Source: Gemmatimonas sp. (GTDB lineage: Bacteria > Gemmatimonadota > Gemmatimonadetes > Gemmatimonadales > Gemmatimonadaceae). Taken from it: a stretch of DNA of 64,000 bases. The stretch spans positions 20,387 through 84,386 of the forward strand of contig JAABRT010000007.1 in assembly GCA_011390805.1 (NCBI GenBank), read 5' to 3'. Each line of letters begins with the position of its first letter. Position 1 is the first letter of the stretch. Positions 31,755 to 41,515 of this stretch are shown one piece after another. Position numbers and translations under genes: made by a program. Below the pieces are notes generated by a model. The model saw only the letters and a list, made by a program, of their open reading frames with translations. It ran no database searches and was not told where the DNA came from.

Positions 31755-32417
31755 ATGCCGCACCCGAACACACCGCAGTATGCCGAACTTCACTGTCATT
31801 CGGCCTTTTCTCTTCTCGACGGCGCCTCGCTCCCCGAGACCCTCGTAGAACGCGCGCATACGCTTGGCTACCCGGCGCTCGCCCTCACCGATCACGATGA
31901 ACTCGGCGGCATCGTACGCTTTGCGCAGGCCGCGGCCAGTGTCAAAATGGGCGGCATTCTGGGCGTTGAGCTCACGGTAGACGTTGACGATTCGCAGCTG
32001 CTGCCGGCGCTGCGCCGCAATTCGGAGCCACCGGCACCCCGACGCACGCATTTGACGCTGCTGGCCGAATCACGCGAAGGGTACGGCAATATCTCGCAGC
32101 TGGTCACGCGCGCTCGCATGGATCGCATGCGCGGTGAACCGGCGGTATCGCTCGATCTGCTGGCGCAACACACCACCGGAGTGTTTGCACTCACCGGCTG
32201 TCCGCGTGGATGGGTGCCGCAACTCGCGCGCAGCGGACGACTGCGTGATGCACGACGTGCGCTTGGCGTACTCAGCGATCTCTTCCCCGATCGCCTCGCG
32301 GTAGAAGTGTGGAATCACGGCTTACCTGAAGAGCGCAAACTGGTGCGACGGTTGCTGCCGCTGGCGCAGGCGCTTGGTGTGCCGTGGGTAGTCACCAACA
32401 ACGTGCATTACGCCTAG
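31755..32417 (+). pseudogene. dnaE2: Error-prone DNA polymerase DnaE2, N-terminal PHP-domain part, terminated by in-frame TAG
   Basis: MPHPNTPQYAELHCHSAFSLLDGASLPETLVERAHTLGYPALALTDHDELGG...PWVVTNNVHYA-TAG; same frame continues as DnaE2. Confidence 0.8.
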
Positions 32418-32432
32418 CCACACGGGCGCATT

Positions 32433-35400
32433 GTGCATGATGTGCTCACCGCGTTGCGTCACGAGCGCACGCTCGATGACATGGGCACACGTTTGCGTCC
32501 CAACGCCGAGTGGTATCTCAAGAGTGCCGAGCAACTCGCGGTGACATGGCAAGGGCATGAAGAAGGCATCAGACAATCGTTGGTGATTGCCGAACGCTGT
32601 GCGTTTCGCCTTGAACATTTGCGTCCCACGCTGCCGGCGTTTCCGTTACCGCCGGCTGTGAGTGCCGACATGTACCTCGCTCAACTCATTGAGCAGGGTG
32701 CCACCGAACGTTGGGGCCCGCCCGGCACCGAGCGTCGCACGCCCAAACATGAAGCGCAGCTGGCGCATGAACTCGCACTTATTGCGAAGCTTGGACTGGC
32801 CGGATTTTTTCTCATCGTGTGGGACATTGTGCGCTTCGCCCGTCGCGAAGGCATTCTGTGTCAGGGACGCGGATCGGCGGCCAACAGTGCGGTGTGTTAT
32901 TGCCTTGGGATTACGGCCGTTGATCCCATTCGCATGGAGCTGTTGTTTGAACGGTTTTTGAGTGAAGAGCGACAGGAACCACCCGACATTGATATTGATT
33001 TTGCGCACCGCGACCGCGAGCGTGTGTTGCAGTATGTGTACGAGCGCTACGGGCGCGAGCATGCGGCCATGGTGTGCGAACAGATCACCTATCGCGGTCG
33101 CAGTGCAGTGCGCGATGTCGCGCGTGTACTAGGCTTCAGCGTGCAGCAGGGCGACGCACTTGCATCGGTAGCCGATCGTTTCAGCGCCAAGGCTACGGCT
33201 GAGTCGTTGCGTGTGCATAGCGCGTCTGCAGAGCATGATGAAGCGAATGAAGCAAAGCAGTTGCAGGCGGCAGCACATCTGCTGGCCCCCGATCCGCGCC
33301 TGGCGTCAGAGAGCACCACCAGTCAGCACGCGCCTGATGTACGCGATACCGAACGCGACATTGCACGCGCGGCATTGCGCGTCGACACGTGGCACTGGCG
33401 GGACAACACACCGGAGAACCGTGCAGCCACGCCCAACGGCGATGGACTCAAACCGCATCAACAGCGCGATGCGGCCAAGCGGGCGCTCAAGCTGGTGGCC
33501 GAGTCAACTTCGGCGAAGTCAGCGCACGTGCAGTCGCGGCAGGTTGAACCGAAACGAACGCAATCACGAGTCGCCGAATCAGCACCGGCCGATCCGTACG
33601 CACCCGACCGTGCATCGAGCGTTGGACCGGCGGGTGGACCGAGTGCGCGCGACCTGCTCGTGCAGCGATTGGGACAGCGCTGGATTGGCGGGACGGAAGC
33701 GGGGCGTCTGGCCAACGAAGCGGCGGTACCGGAGGCGTTGAAGGTGCGCCAACCAGCGGCGGCAATAGACCCCGCCGAGGGCGCCGCAAAAGCAGAACCA
33801 ACAGCGGGCACCACAGACAATGCGTCCCCCCCCCAAACCGGCAACGCCCTGCTCGAATCTGTAGGCCTCGACCCATCAGACCCGCGCGTTGGCGTACTGG
33901 CCGATGTCATTGCCGGTCTGCATCAACTACCGCGACACCGCTCCATTCACGTGGGCGGCTTTGTACTCAGTCGTGAACCGCTGGGCAGCGTGGTACCCAT
34001 TGAACCGGCCAGCATGCCGGGACGCACGGTCATTCACTGGGAAAAGGACGACCTCGATCCCGTTGGGTTTGTCAAAATCGATTTGCTCGGACTCGGCATG
34101 CTCACCGTGGTGCAGGATTGTCTGCTGTATCTCAAGCACACACGCGGCATTGATATTGATCTGGCGCAGCTCGACATGACCGACCAGGCCGTGTACGACC
34201 AACTGTGCGCCGCTGATACCGTGGGTGTATTTCAGGTGGAAAGTCGCGCGCAGATGAACACGCTGCCGCGTTTGCAGCCGCGCTGTTTTTACGATCTGGT
34301 GGTTGAAGTTGCACTCATCAGACCCGGTCCCATTCAGGGCGACATGGTGCATCCCTATTTGCGTCGCCGTGCGGGCACGGAACCCATCACCTATCCGCAT
34401 CCGGCTGTGGAGCATGTGCTCAAGCGTACGCTGGGCATTCCGCTCTTTCAGGAGCAGGGCATGCAGGTGGCGATTGCCGCCGCCGGATTCACGCCGGGCC
34501 AGGCCGATGTGCTGCGACGCGCCATGGGACACAAGCGCAGCCGGGAGCGCATGGCGGAAATTGGTGAGCAACTCATTGCCGGCATGGCCAAAAACGGAAT
34601 TGAAGAAGACATTGCCCGCCGCATTTACAATCAGATCAATGCGTTTGCCGATTACGGATTTCCCGAAAGTCATGCGGCGAGTTTTGCATTGATCGTTTAC
34701 GCCACGGCGTATCTGCGCCACTACTACGGGCCCGAGTTCACGGCGTCCATTCTCAACGCGCAGCCCATGGGCTTTTACGCACCCGGCACGCTCGTGGAAG
34801 ACGCCAAACGACATGGTGTGGAAGTGCGCGCGATTGACATCACAAAGAGCGCGTGGGATCACACATTGGAACTCACCGACGGACGCACGCTCGTGCCCAG
34901 CGACGGCACCGTGCAGTGGCGGCGGGAGCACGTCAACCCGCAGAACGTCACGCGTACTGACAGTGTGTCGCCCGAACAACCAACCAGCACGTCACCCGGG
35001 CTTCCCCCCCAAAAACCGCCCGCTGTACGGCTGGGCTTTCGCCTCATCCGTGGGCTCGGCGCAAAAGCGCGTGCACATCTTGAACGCGCGTTGGCCGATG
35101 GTCCGTTTACGAGCGTCCCGGATTTTGTGCAGCGTGTGCCGTTGGACCGCGCGTCGCTCACGCACATGGCCGAAAGCGGTGCGTTTGATGCGCTGTTTAC
35201 GCACGAGCCGCCTTCGCGTCGGCGTCGCGTGGCACTGTGGCAACTGTTGGCAGCACAGCGTGGTGATGCCGGTCCGCTTGCACCCACGGCAATCACCGCT
35301 GCTCCAACCGCAGTACGCGCATTGAGTGGTGTAGAACTCACCGCCGCCGATTATCGCATGACCGGCTTGTCGCTGGCCGGGCATCCCATGAAACATGTGC

Positions 35401-35747
35401 GTGAGGCGCTGGCCATGAATAACGTGCGCACCGCGTCACAGCTGCTGCGCGACGGTCGTGATGGTGAACCGGTGGGCACGGCCGGACTGGTGATCTGTCG
35501 TCAGCGTCCGGGCACGGCCAAGGGGTTTGTCTTTCTCACCCTCGAAGACGAAACCGGCATGATCAACGTGGTTGTCACGCCCAAGCGCTTTGAGCGTGAT
35601 GCCAAAATCATTTCCGGCTCACCGCTGCTGCTCGTGCGCGGTGTACTGCAGGTGGAGGGGCGTGTTGTAAACGTGCGCGCCCGGTCGTTCCGCGCGCTCA
35701 GAGCCAACAGCGGCGAGGGGTTTGTCAAAGCACACAACTACCGCTAG
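32433..35747 (+). CDS. dnaE2: Error-prone DNA polymerase DnaE2, remainder after the amber codon
   Basis: Frame identical to 31755..32417; ILCQGRGSAANSAVCYCLGITAVDPI, FERFLSEERQEPPDIDIDFAHRDRERVLQYVYERYG, RPGPIQGDMVHPYLRRR, FPESHAASFALIVYATAYLRHYYGPEF. Confidence 0.9.
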   Translation: MHDVLTALRHERTLDDMGTRLRPNAEWYLKSAEQLAVTWQGHEEGIRQSLVIAERCAFRLEHLRPTLPAFPLPPAVSADMYLAQLIEQGATERWGPPGTERRTPKHEAQLAHELALIAKLGLAGFFLIVWDIVRFARREGILCQGRGSAANSAVCYCLGITAVDPIRMELLFERFLSEERQEPPDIDIDFAHRDRERVLQYVYERYGREHAAMVCEQITYRGRSAVRDVARVLGFSVQQGDALASVADRFSAKATAESLRVHSASAEHDEANEAKQLQAAAHLLAPDPRLASESTTSQHAPDVRDTERDIARAALRVDTWHWRDNTPENRAATPNGDGLKPHQQRDAAKRALKLVAESTSAKSAHVQSRQVEPKRTQSRVAESAPADPYAPDRASSVGPAGGPSARDLLVQRLGQRWIGGTEAGRLANEAAVPEALKVRQPAAAIDPAEGAAKAEPTAGTTDNASPPQTGNALLESVGLDPSDPRVGVLADVIAGLHQLPRHRSIHVGGFVLSREPLGSVVPIEPASMPGRTVIHWEKDDLDPVGFVKIDLLGLGMLTVVQDCLLYLKHTRGIDIDLAQLDMTDQAVYDQLCAADTVGVFQVESRAQMNTLPRLQPRCFYDLVVEVALIRPGPIQGDMVHPYLRRRAGTEPITYPHPAVEHVLKRTLGIPLFQEQGMQVAIAAAGFTPGQADVLRRAMGHKRSRERMAEIGEQLIAGMAKNGIEEDIARRIYNQINAFADYGFPESHAASFALIVYATAYLRHYYGPEFTASILNAQPMGFYAPGTLVEDAKRHGVEVRAIDITKSAWDHTLELTDGRTLVPSDGTVQWRREHVNPQNVTRTDSVSPEQPTSTSPGLPPQKPPAVRLGFRLIRGLGAKARAHLERALADGPFTSVPDFVQRVPLDRASLTHMAESGAFDALFTHEPPSRRRRVALWQLLAAQRGDAGPLAPTAITAAPTAVRALSGVELTAADYRMTGLSLAGHPMKHVREALAMNNVRTASQLLRDGRDGEPVGTAGLVICRQRPGTAKGFVFLTLEDETGMINVVVTPKRFERDAKIISGSPLLLVRGVLQVEGRVVNVRARSFRALRANSGEGFVKAHNYR

Positions 35748-35752
35748 CGGGC

Positions 35753-35780
35753 GTGAATCAGCAACCGTGAATCATCAACC
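35753..35780. repeat. Two tandem 14-bp repeats in the dnaE2/lipoprotein convergent gap
   Basis: GTGAATCAGCAACC GTGAATCATCAACC, flanked by CGGGC...GCCCG. Confidence 0.6.
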
Positions 35781-35792
35781 ACTGCCCGAGCT

Positions 35793-36206
35793 TCACTCAA
35801 CAGCAGCACCGCTACGTTCTGACGACTGCTCATTCCGCACCGCGCGCAACGCCCACATGGCGCGTCCATCGGGTAAGGCGCGCACTTCCGGCGAGCCCTG
35901 CAGTTCGGTAAAGCGAACCGAACAGCGCGCGCGGACTTCTGGTGCTGCACCGCGCTCGTCAATCACCGAGAGTTGCACACCGGCACTGTCGGCCCCCGCG
36001 TACGACAGGCGTCGGTTTTCCGGACAGCCGGTGGGACCGGTGGAGCCTGACGGAAAAAAGAAATACGGATCTTCCCCGAACTGTCGACGCTCAAACCACT
36101 GCCGCCAACGTTCGGCCGTTGTATCGGCGACTGCATCTGTAGAGCCACAGCTGGCGGCGACCAGCACGAGAAGCCACGTCGTTTTGCTGAAAATAGACCA
36201 AAGCAT
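35793..36206 (-). CDS. Small lipoprotein of unknown function
   Basis: MLWSIFSKTTWLLVLVAASCGSTDAVAD: signal peptide plus lipobox. Confidence 0.55.
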   Translation of the reverse strand: MLWSIFSKTTWLLVLVAASCGSTDAVADTTAERWRQWFERRQFGEDPYFFFPSGSTGPTGCPENRRLSYAGADSAGVQLSVIDERGAAPEVRARCSVRFTELQGSPEVRALPDGRAMWALRAVRNEQSSERSGAAVE

Positions 36207-36377
36207 GTACGGTTCCGGAATAGGGGACGCCACACATGATGGCGATTCCGGATGATTTCGCATATTGGATAAATGCCCTATAGACGCGGGCACGTCACCG
36301 ATGTAAGGTCGGGGTTGTGCATTTTCTGAGCACGTGGTGTCGTGCCATGTGTCCCACCTGATACCGACAAGTCCGCC

Positions 36378-36857
36378 ATGACAAACGATCAGCCGCCGGT
36401 CCCGGCACACGTCCTACGACTGCTCGCAGAAAAAGCCGATGGGCGCCGCGGCGTTGACCAGAGCATCGTTCGCGTGGGCGAAGGTAGCAACGCGGAATAC
36501 GACGTACTCACCGCTGCCGAAATCGATGCACGACGCGCCAAAGGCGAAAAGATTGAGCCGCTCATTGCAGTGGCGGCAACATATCAGAACACACGGCGCG
36601 CCGAACGCGAACGCGAAACAGTTGTCACCATCAAGGTGCCGGGCGCCAAACTCCGCACGTACAACGCCAGCGAAGTGGATGCACTCTTTCTCACCGAGGC
36701 TGCGGTGGAAAAGTTTGTGTTGCCGTACTACGCGCGCACCCTGCCGCGCAGCGAATACGATGCACTCATCAAGCGCTACTACTCGGAAGATCAGATCGCC
36801 TGGGCGCTTATTCACTACCCCACGTCGCTGTACGACGTGATCGAAGGGGACGGTTGA
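36378..36857 (+). CDS. Conserved-looking hypothetical protein
   Basis: Intact 159-aa ORF from ATG 36378, coding-like composition. Confidence 0.55.
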   Translation: MTNDQPPVPAHVLRLLAEKADGRRGVDQSIVRVGEGSNAEYDVLTAAEIDARRAKGEKIEPLIAVAATYQNTRRAERERETVVTIKVPGAKLRTYNASEVDALFLTEAAVEKFVLPYYARTLPRSEYDALIKRYYSEDQIAWALIHYPTSLYDVIEGDG

Positions 36858-36886
36858 TCGCCCGCATCACGCACGCTGCACACTGA

Positions 36887-39391
36887 CTACCGATTGATCG
36901 GGACCGGTGTCCCGACGCCTTCGCCGTTCGCCGAACGGTTGTCGGCGGCAATGTCGTTGGCAAAGGTGCGCAGAATCGGATCGCTCGCCACAAACCGCGA
37001 CAGCAACGGGCGTCGCGAGAGCGCCCAGCGCAATCGATCGAGCGCTTCCTCACGTTCGCCGAACAACAGCAGCAGCGTGATCTCGTCGGGGATCATGTCC
37101 AGCGCCAACGATGAGTCAGTGGCAGCGGCCGTGCGTTGCTCCTGGAGCACGGCGCGTGCTCGCGTCAGATCACCTGCGCGTGCACTCACCGCCGCCGCCA
37201 GCAGGCGGCGATAACCAGGCGCGTAGCGATGGCCCGCCTCCGCAGCCAGCGCCGGTGGATCAAGCGAATCAAGCTTCGCCACAATGCGCCACGCCTCCTC
37301 CGGATCGTACCCCGATCGCGCGTCGTACTTCATCACGGTGAGCTGACACTCATGGAACCACCACTCGCCGGGATACTCCCGACGCCCCCGCGAACACCAC
37401 GCGGCGGCACTGTCGGCAGCATTGCTGAACAAGGCTGCTGACACAAGACCACGGTAAATGGAGATCGCCTCTTCGATATAGGCGTCGGCTTCCAGCGCAC
37501 GACGCCCCATCACCGAGGCCCGCTCCACCTCACCAAGCATGAAGTACAGATTGCTCAACGTCGCTAACGCACGCGCGCGGGTTGCATCGGCGCCCACAAC
37601 CGCTTCAAGGTCTTGTGCAATGGGACCGATCGCCGCGGTATCCAGCGGCGGCGGCATCAGCTTGAGCCGCGCCCACCGCAGCGCGCTTCGGACTTCGACG
37701 GCTTCCGGATGCGTCGCGAACTGCGGCGCCAGCGAGTCGGAAAGCGCGAGTCCCCGCTCCAGCGTATCCAAACGTGCAGGACCGTCCACCCAGGAGGCCG
37801 CGGACAGTACCGTCCAGATGCGCTCCACCGGTGGACGCACCCAGTCCGGGTCCTCGATCTGCGCCTGCCGGTACAGCGAATCAGCCCGTCGCAGTCCGTC
37901 CTGCGCAGCCGCAAAAGTAGAACTTTCACGACGGGCCTTCAGCCGCGACACGTCCTCGCGCTCGCGATTCGCACGTGCGACAAGTTGCCACGCACGCACA
38001 TTGTTCGACTCGCGCTGGAGCTGTGTGAGGCGCACCTCCTGTCCGATGCGTTGGCGGATTCCAATCGCCAGCTCACTCGCGACATCGTCTTCCAACGCGA
38101 ACAGTTCGTATAACCCGCGCTCCGTTCCGCTCGACCACACAACGGCACCCGTTTCCGCATCAATCATGCGCACGCGCACCACCACGTTCTCGCCGCGTCG
38201 CAGCACACTGCCCTCCACCACAGTCCCCACGCGGAATCGCCGCGCAACGCTGTCCAGGCCCACGGGGCCATCACGCAACTGACGCACGCCGCTCACGGGA
38301 ATCACCTCGAACGTCCGGGAGCCGGCGAGCTGCTCAATCACTGATTCGGTGACCAGGTCGGCCACCGAGCCCAGATCCCCCTCGGGGCTGGCATCGCGCA
38401 AGTACGTCACCGCGATGCGCCGAGGATCGTAGCCGCTCGACACCGGAGCCTCCGCCCGCAACCAGAAGATTCCGCTTGCGATCCCGGCGAGCAAGACGGC
38501 GAACAACACACCATAGCGCCGCTTGCCTGTGGGTACTGCGGCTTCCTGTGGCGGCGGCAACTCCACCCGCTCCAGAGCCGAAGCCATGAACACCGCACCG
38601 TCGCTGCTTCGTGAGGGTGCGATGCGCCTCGGCGTTGCAGACGGCACAGCGCGCTCGCCTGGCGCACGCCCGGCGCGCAGCCGCTGGGCCAGCTCGAGGA
38701 CTTCGGGCTCGGGCGCCACATCCAGCTCCCGGCGCAGGCGGTCCTCATATGAGGACAGCACCTGGAGAGCAGCTGGCAGCTCGGCGCCGGAGGCAAGCGC
38801 CTGCGCCGCACCCAGCGCGAATCGCGAGCTCAGCGGTTCATCATGCAACAACCGCTGCCAAGCCTGGGCCGCGTCTATCCATGCCCCTTGTCGCTCCGCC
38901 GACGCGGCCAGCTGCAACAAGGCACCCTGCCGATCGTGGGCAATTCGCCGACGCTCACCCTCCAGCCATCGCTCAAACTCTTCCGCCTCGTCAAGAAACA
39001 CACCGTCAAGGAACGGTGCCTCACTCAGATCGGCCGCGGTGACCAGGTCGCCGTCTTCAACGGCCTGCGCGAACTGCCAGAGATCACAATGAATCTCTGA
39101 AGCGTTCAGCTGCACCATGTCACCGTTTGCTGTGTCGAGCACCGACTCACCCAGCTCACGCCGGATCACATACAGCGCCTCCGAGAGCAGCTTCCGGGCC
39201 TGTGATGCATCCCGTTCCGGCCAGATCACGCCAACCAGACGGTCACGCGACAGCGTACGCGAAGGCGCCGTGGCCAACAACGCCAGCAGCGCGAGCCGTC
39301 TGCGCTGCGTGGCCTTGCCGTGCAACGACACGCCGTCACGCAGTACCTGCGGGGCGCCGAACAACTTGATTTTCAAAGAGTTGGCAGACAC
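36887..39391 (-). CDS. SARP/BTAD-domain transcriptional regulator with TolB-like and TPR regions
   Basis: LKIKLFGAPQVLRDGVSLHGKATQRRRLALLALLATAPSRTLSRDRLVGVIWPERDASQARKLLSEALYVIRRELGE; YDPRRIAVTYLRDASPEGDLGSVADLVTESVIEQLAG. Start uncertain (GTG near 39391 preferred; ORF opens at 39481). Confidence 0.8.
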   Translation of the reverse strand: MSANSLKIKLFGAPQVLRDGVSLHGKATQRRRLALLALLATAPSRTLSRDRLVGVIWPERDASQARKLLSEALYVIRRELGESVLDTANGDMVQLNASEIHCDLWQFAQAVEDGDLVTAADLSEAPFLDGVFLDEAEEFERWLEGERRRIAHDRQGALLQLAASAERQGAWIDAAQAWQRLLHDEPLSSRFALGAAQALASGAELPAALQVLSSYEDRLRRELDVAPEPEVLELAQRLRAGRAPGERAVPSATPRRIAPSRSSDGAVFMASALERVELPPPQEAAVPTGKRRYGVLFAVLLAGIASGIFWLRAEAPVSSGYDPRRIAVTYLRDASPEGDLGSVADLVTESVIEQLAGSRTFEVIPVSGVRQLRDGPVGLDSVARRFRVGTVVEGSVLRRGENVVVRVRMIDAETGAVVWSSGTERGLYELFALEDDVASELAIGIRQRIGQEVRLTQLQRESNNVRAWQLVARANREREDVSRLKARRESSTFAAAQDGLRRADSLYRQAQIEDPDWVRPPVERIWTVLSAASWVDGPARLDTLERGLALSDSLAPQFATHPEAVEVRSALRWARLKLMPPPLDTAAIGPIAQDLEAVVGADATRARALATLSNLYFMLGEVERASVMGRRALEADAYIEEAISIYRGLVSAALFSNAADSAAAWCSRGRREYPGEWWFHECQLTVMKYDARSGYDPEEAWRIVAKLDSLDPPALAAEAGHRYAPGYRRLLAAAVSARAGDLTRARAVLQEQRTAAATDSSLALDMIPDEITLLLLFGEREEALDRLRWALSRRPLLSRFVASDPILRTFANDIAADNRSANGEGVGTPVPINR

Positions 39392-39543
39392 ACGCAGAAA
39401 ATTGATAGGCCAGTTGATAGCGGCAGGAAAGCGAGTTGACCTGTGCGGATTACGGTAAGGGCATGACACGCGTGCGGCCACCCATCATGCAAAACGTGCT
39501 GGCCGGTCGCTCTCCCACCAAGCCCCCCCCAGCGAGGTTTTCA

Positions 39544-40272
39544 ATGTCCGATTCCAGCCGTTTCGAGTCACTCAGTGTAAAGACGGCGGCCGATATCGAG
39601 TCGTGGCATCCCGATCTGGCCATGCTCGTGCGCTACGATCTGCCATTCGTGTGTTTCGACAGGGAAGGATCGGCGGTTCACATTTCGCGTGAGGCCACAA
39701 TGCTACTGGCCCGCCACCGGCATCTGGACGCGGTGTTCTGGTCCATCCGCAAGGCGGCCGCCGACCAGCTCGCGGCATTTCATGCCCAGGCCGAGGGCGC
39801 CACACCGGGTACACCAGACGCGCCTGATGCGGGCGGCACACCCGGCGCACCCGCGACGCCCGCGACGCCAGCAGCTGCCACGAGCGCCCCGCGCGGTGGC
39901 GTTCGCGTCAGCGACCCGGGCGATGGTGCCAGCTGGTCGATTCACGTTGTCCGGACACGTCATGATTGGCCCATCGCGATCGCCGTGTGCGATGGGGCGC
40001 GCACGTCCCACTCCGAATCACCGCTGCGGGAGCGTCTGACACGTCGCGAGCTGGAAGTCGCCTCGCTGGTGGCGGAAGGGGCCCCGGCCAAAAACGTGGC
40101 CGCTGCACTGTCCATCACGGTGCACACGGCGCGTCGCCACACCGAGCAGGTGTTTCGCAAGCTCGGGGTACACTCGCGCGCCGAGTTGACGCGGGTGGTG
40201 CTGCGCGGCGGTGAGGTCCGGATGTCGGGGCCAGCGTATACCACAGAGTTGCGGCTGAGCGGTGCCGCCTGA
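39544..40272 (+). CDS. LuxR-family transcriptional regulator with N-terminal sensor-like region
   Basis: C-terminal LTRRELEVASLVAEGAPAKNVAAALSITVHTARRHTEQVFRKLGVHSRAELTRVVL. Confidence 0.85.
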   Translation: MSDSSRFESLSVKTAADIESWHPDLAMLVRYDLPFVCFDREGSAVHISREATMLLARHRHLDAVFWSIRKAAADQLAAFHAQAEGATPGTPDAPDAGGTPGAPATPATPAAATSAPRGGVRVSDPGDGASWSIHVVRTRHDWPIAIAVCDGARTSHSESPLRERLTRRELEVASLVAEGAPAKNVAAALSITVHTARRHTEQVFRKLGVHSRAELTRVVLRGGEVRMSGPAYTTELRLSGAA

Positions 40273-40325
40273 TCCACGACGGTAGCGGCGTGAGCGCCGC
40301 GGAGGGGCGCGGAGAACGGCGGGTA

Positions 40326-40463
40326 CCACGGAGCCACGGAGACACGGAGAACTGCAACAGATTTTTTGGTGGGTCCGTTGCAGTTCCACCCTTAAAATCA
40401 TTGCCGCAATGCTCCAGCATCTGACGACAGGGAGGTGTTCTCTGCGACTCTGTGGCTCTGTGG
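40326..40463. repeat. CCACAGAG-type hairpin repeat element
   Basis: Arms 40326-40352 and 40437-40463 are reverse complements at 22/27; inner AACTGCAAC/GTTGCAGTT stem. Confidence 0.8.
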
Positions 40464-40487
40464 TAAAGCTGGCCGGTGACGCCGTGA

Positions 40488-41510
40488 CTACGGCGCCCTC
40501 ACCACGAAGGGCGTGTACACCACCCCGTCAGGTGTCTCGCCCGCCGAGAGGTAGCCGAGCACTTTGCGGTCGGGCATGGCGATTACGGCGATACGCGCCT
40601 CGCTGCTGAGCGAGAGCAGAATGTGTTTGCCGTCGGGCGTGTACGTGATGCCCTGCGGGCCGCCGTCGGTGAACGTCAGCTTGCCCTGCTCTTCCCGGCT
40701 GCGACGCGCGAAGAAGCGCACCACTTCGGCGCGGTAGTCAGGAATCACAACGGTTTCTGCATCGGGTGAAAAGAGCACACGGTACGGCCATTGAAAACCT
40801 TCGGCCGCGGTGTTCACCGCCCCGGTGTAGCCGTCAATCACGCTGATCTTTCCCGTGCTGTTGCTCCCCACCCAGACTTCGCTGCCATCGGTGGTGACGT
40901 TGATGGCTTCAGGGCGTTCCGGCACGTCAATACTGCGAACCGCCCGACCGGTTTTCATGTCGAGTTCGGTGATGGTATTGCTGCCCATGTCGCCGGTCCA
41001 ACCAATGCCACCGTCGGCCGAAACGCCAACCATGTGTGAACCCTGCTTGTTGGTCCGGGCTGCACGCACCACGGCGCCGGTACGCACGTCAACCGTGATC
41101 ACGGCCTGACTCGCTTCAACGGTCACCGCCACCATTGTATCGCCCGGCAAAAACACGATGCCGTGCGGACGTGAGTACGGTGCGATGTCAATCGTACGCA
41201 CAACGCGCAGCCCCGCCACATCAATCACGGTCAGTGATTGGCCCGGCGCCGGACCTGTCCCGTAGTCTGTGACCACGGCGGTTTGCCCGTCTTTCGAGAT
41301 CACCACTTCGTGCGGTCCGTTACCGGTGGGCAGCGTGGCCAGAGTACGTCCCGACCCCACATCCACAATCGTGGCGGTGGACGGCGTCTTGTTGGTGATC
41401 ACTACCGTACCGGTGAGCCCCGGCACCTGGGCAGCGGCTTCCGTCCCACACAACAGTGTCGAGACCACAAGCGCCGACGCCAGCAACATCACACGTGAGG
41501 ACACAGACAC
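40488..41510 (-). CDS. Exported YncE/YVTN-type beta-propeller protein
   Basis: GTVVITNKTPSTATIVDVGSGRTLATLPTGNGPHEVVISKDGQTAVVTDYGTG repeats. Confidence 0.85.
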   Translation of the reverse strand: MSVSSRVMLLASALVVSTLLCGTEAAAQVPGLTGTVVITNKTPSTATIVDVGSGRTLATLPTGNGPHEVVISKDGQTAVVTDYGTGPAPGQSLTVIDVAGLRVVRTIDIAPYSRPHGIVFLPGDTMVAVTVEASQAVITVDVRTGAVVRAARTNKQGSHMVGVSADGGIGWTGDMGSNTITELDMKTGRAVRSIDVPERPEAINVTTDGSEVWVGSNSTGKISVIDGYTGAVNTAAEGFQWPYRVLFSPDAETVVIPDYRAEVVRFFARRSREEQGKLTFTDGGPQGITYTPDGKHILLSLSSEARIAVIAMPDRKVLGYLSAGETPDGVVYTPFVVRAP

Positions 41511-41515
41511 TCCGG

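Noticed and set aside
33927-34979. 350-aa ORF antisense to dnaE2
   Set aside because: Shadow ORF opposite strongly conserved DnaE2 motifs.
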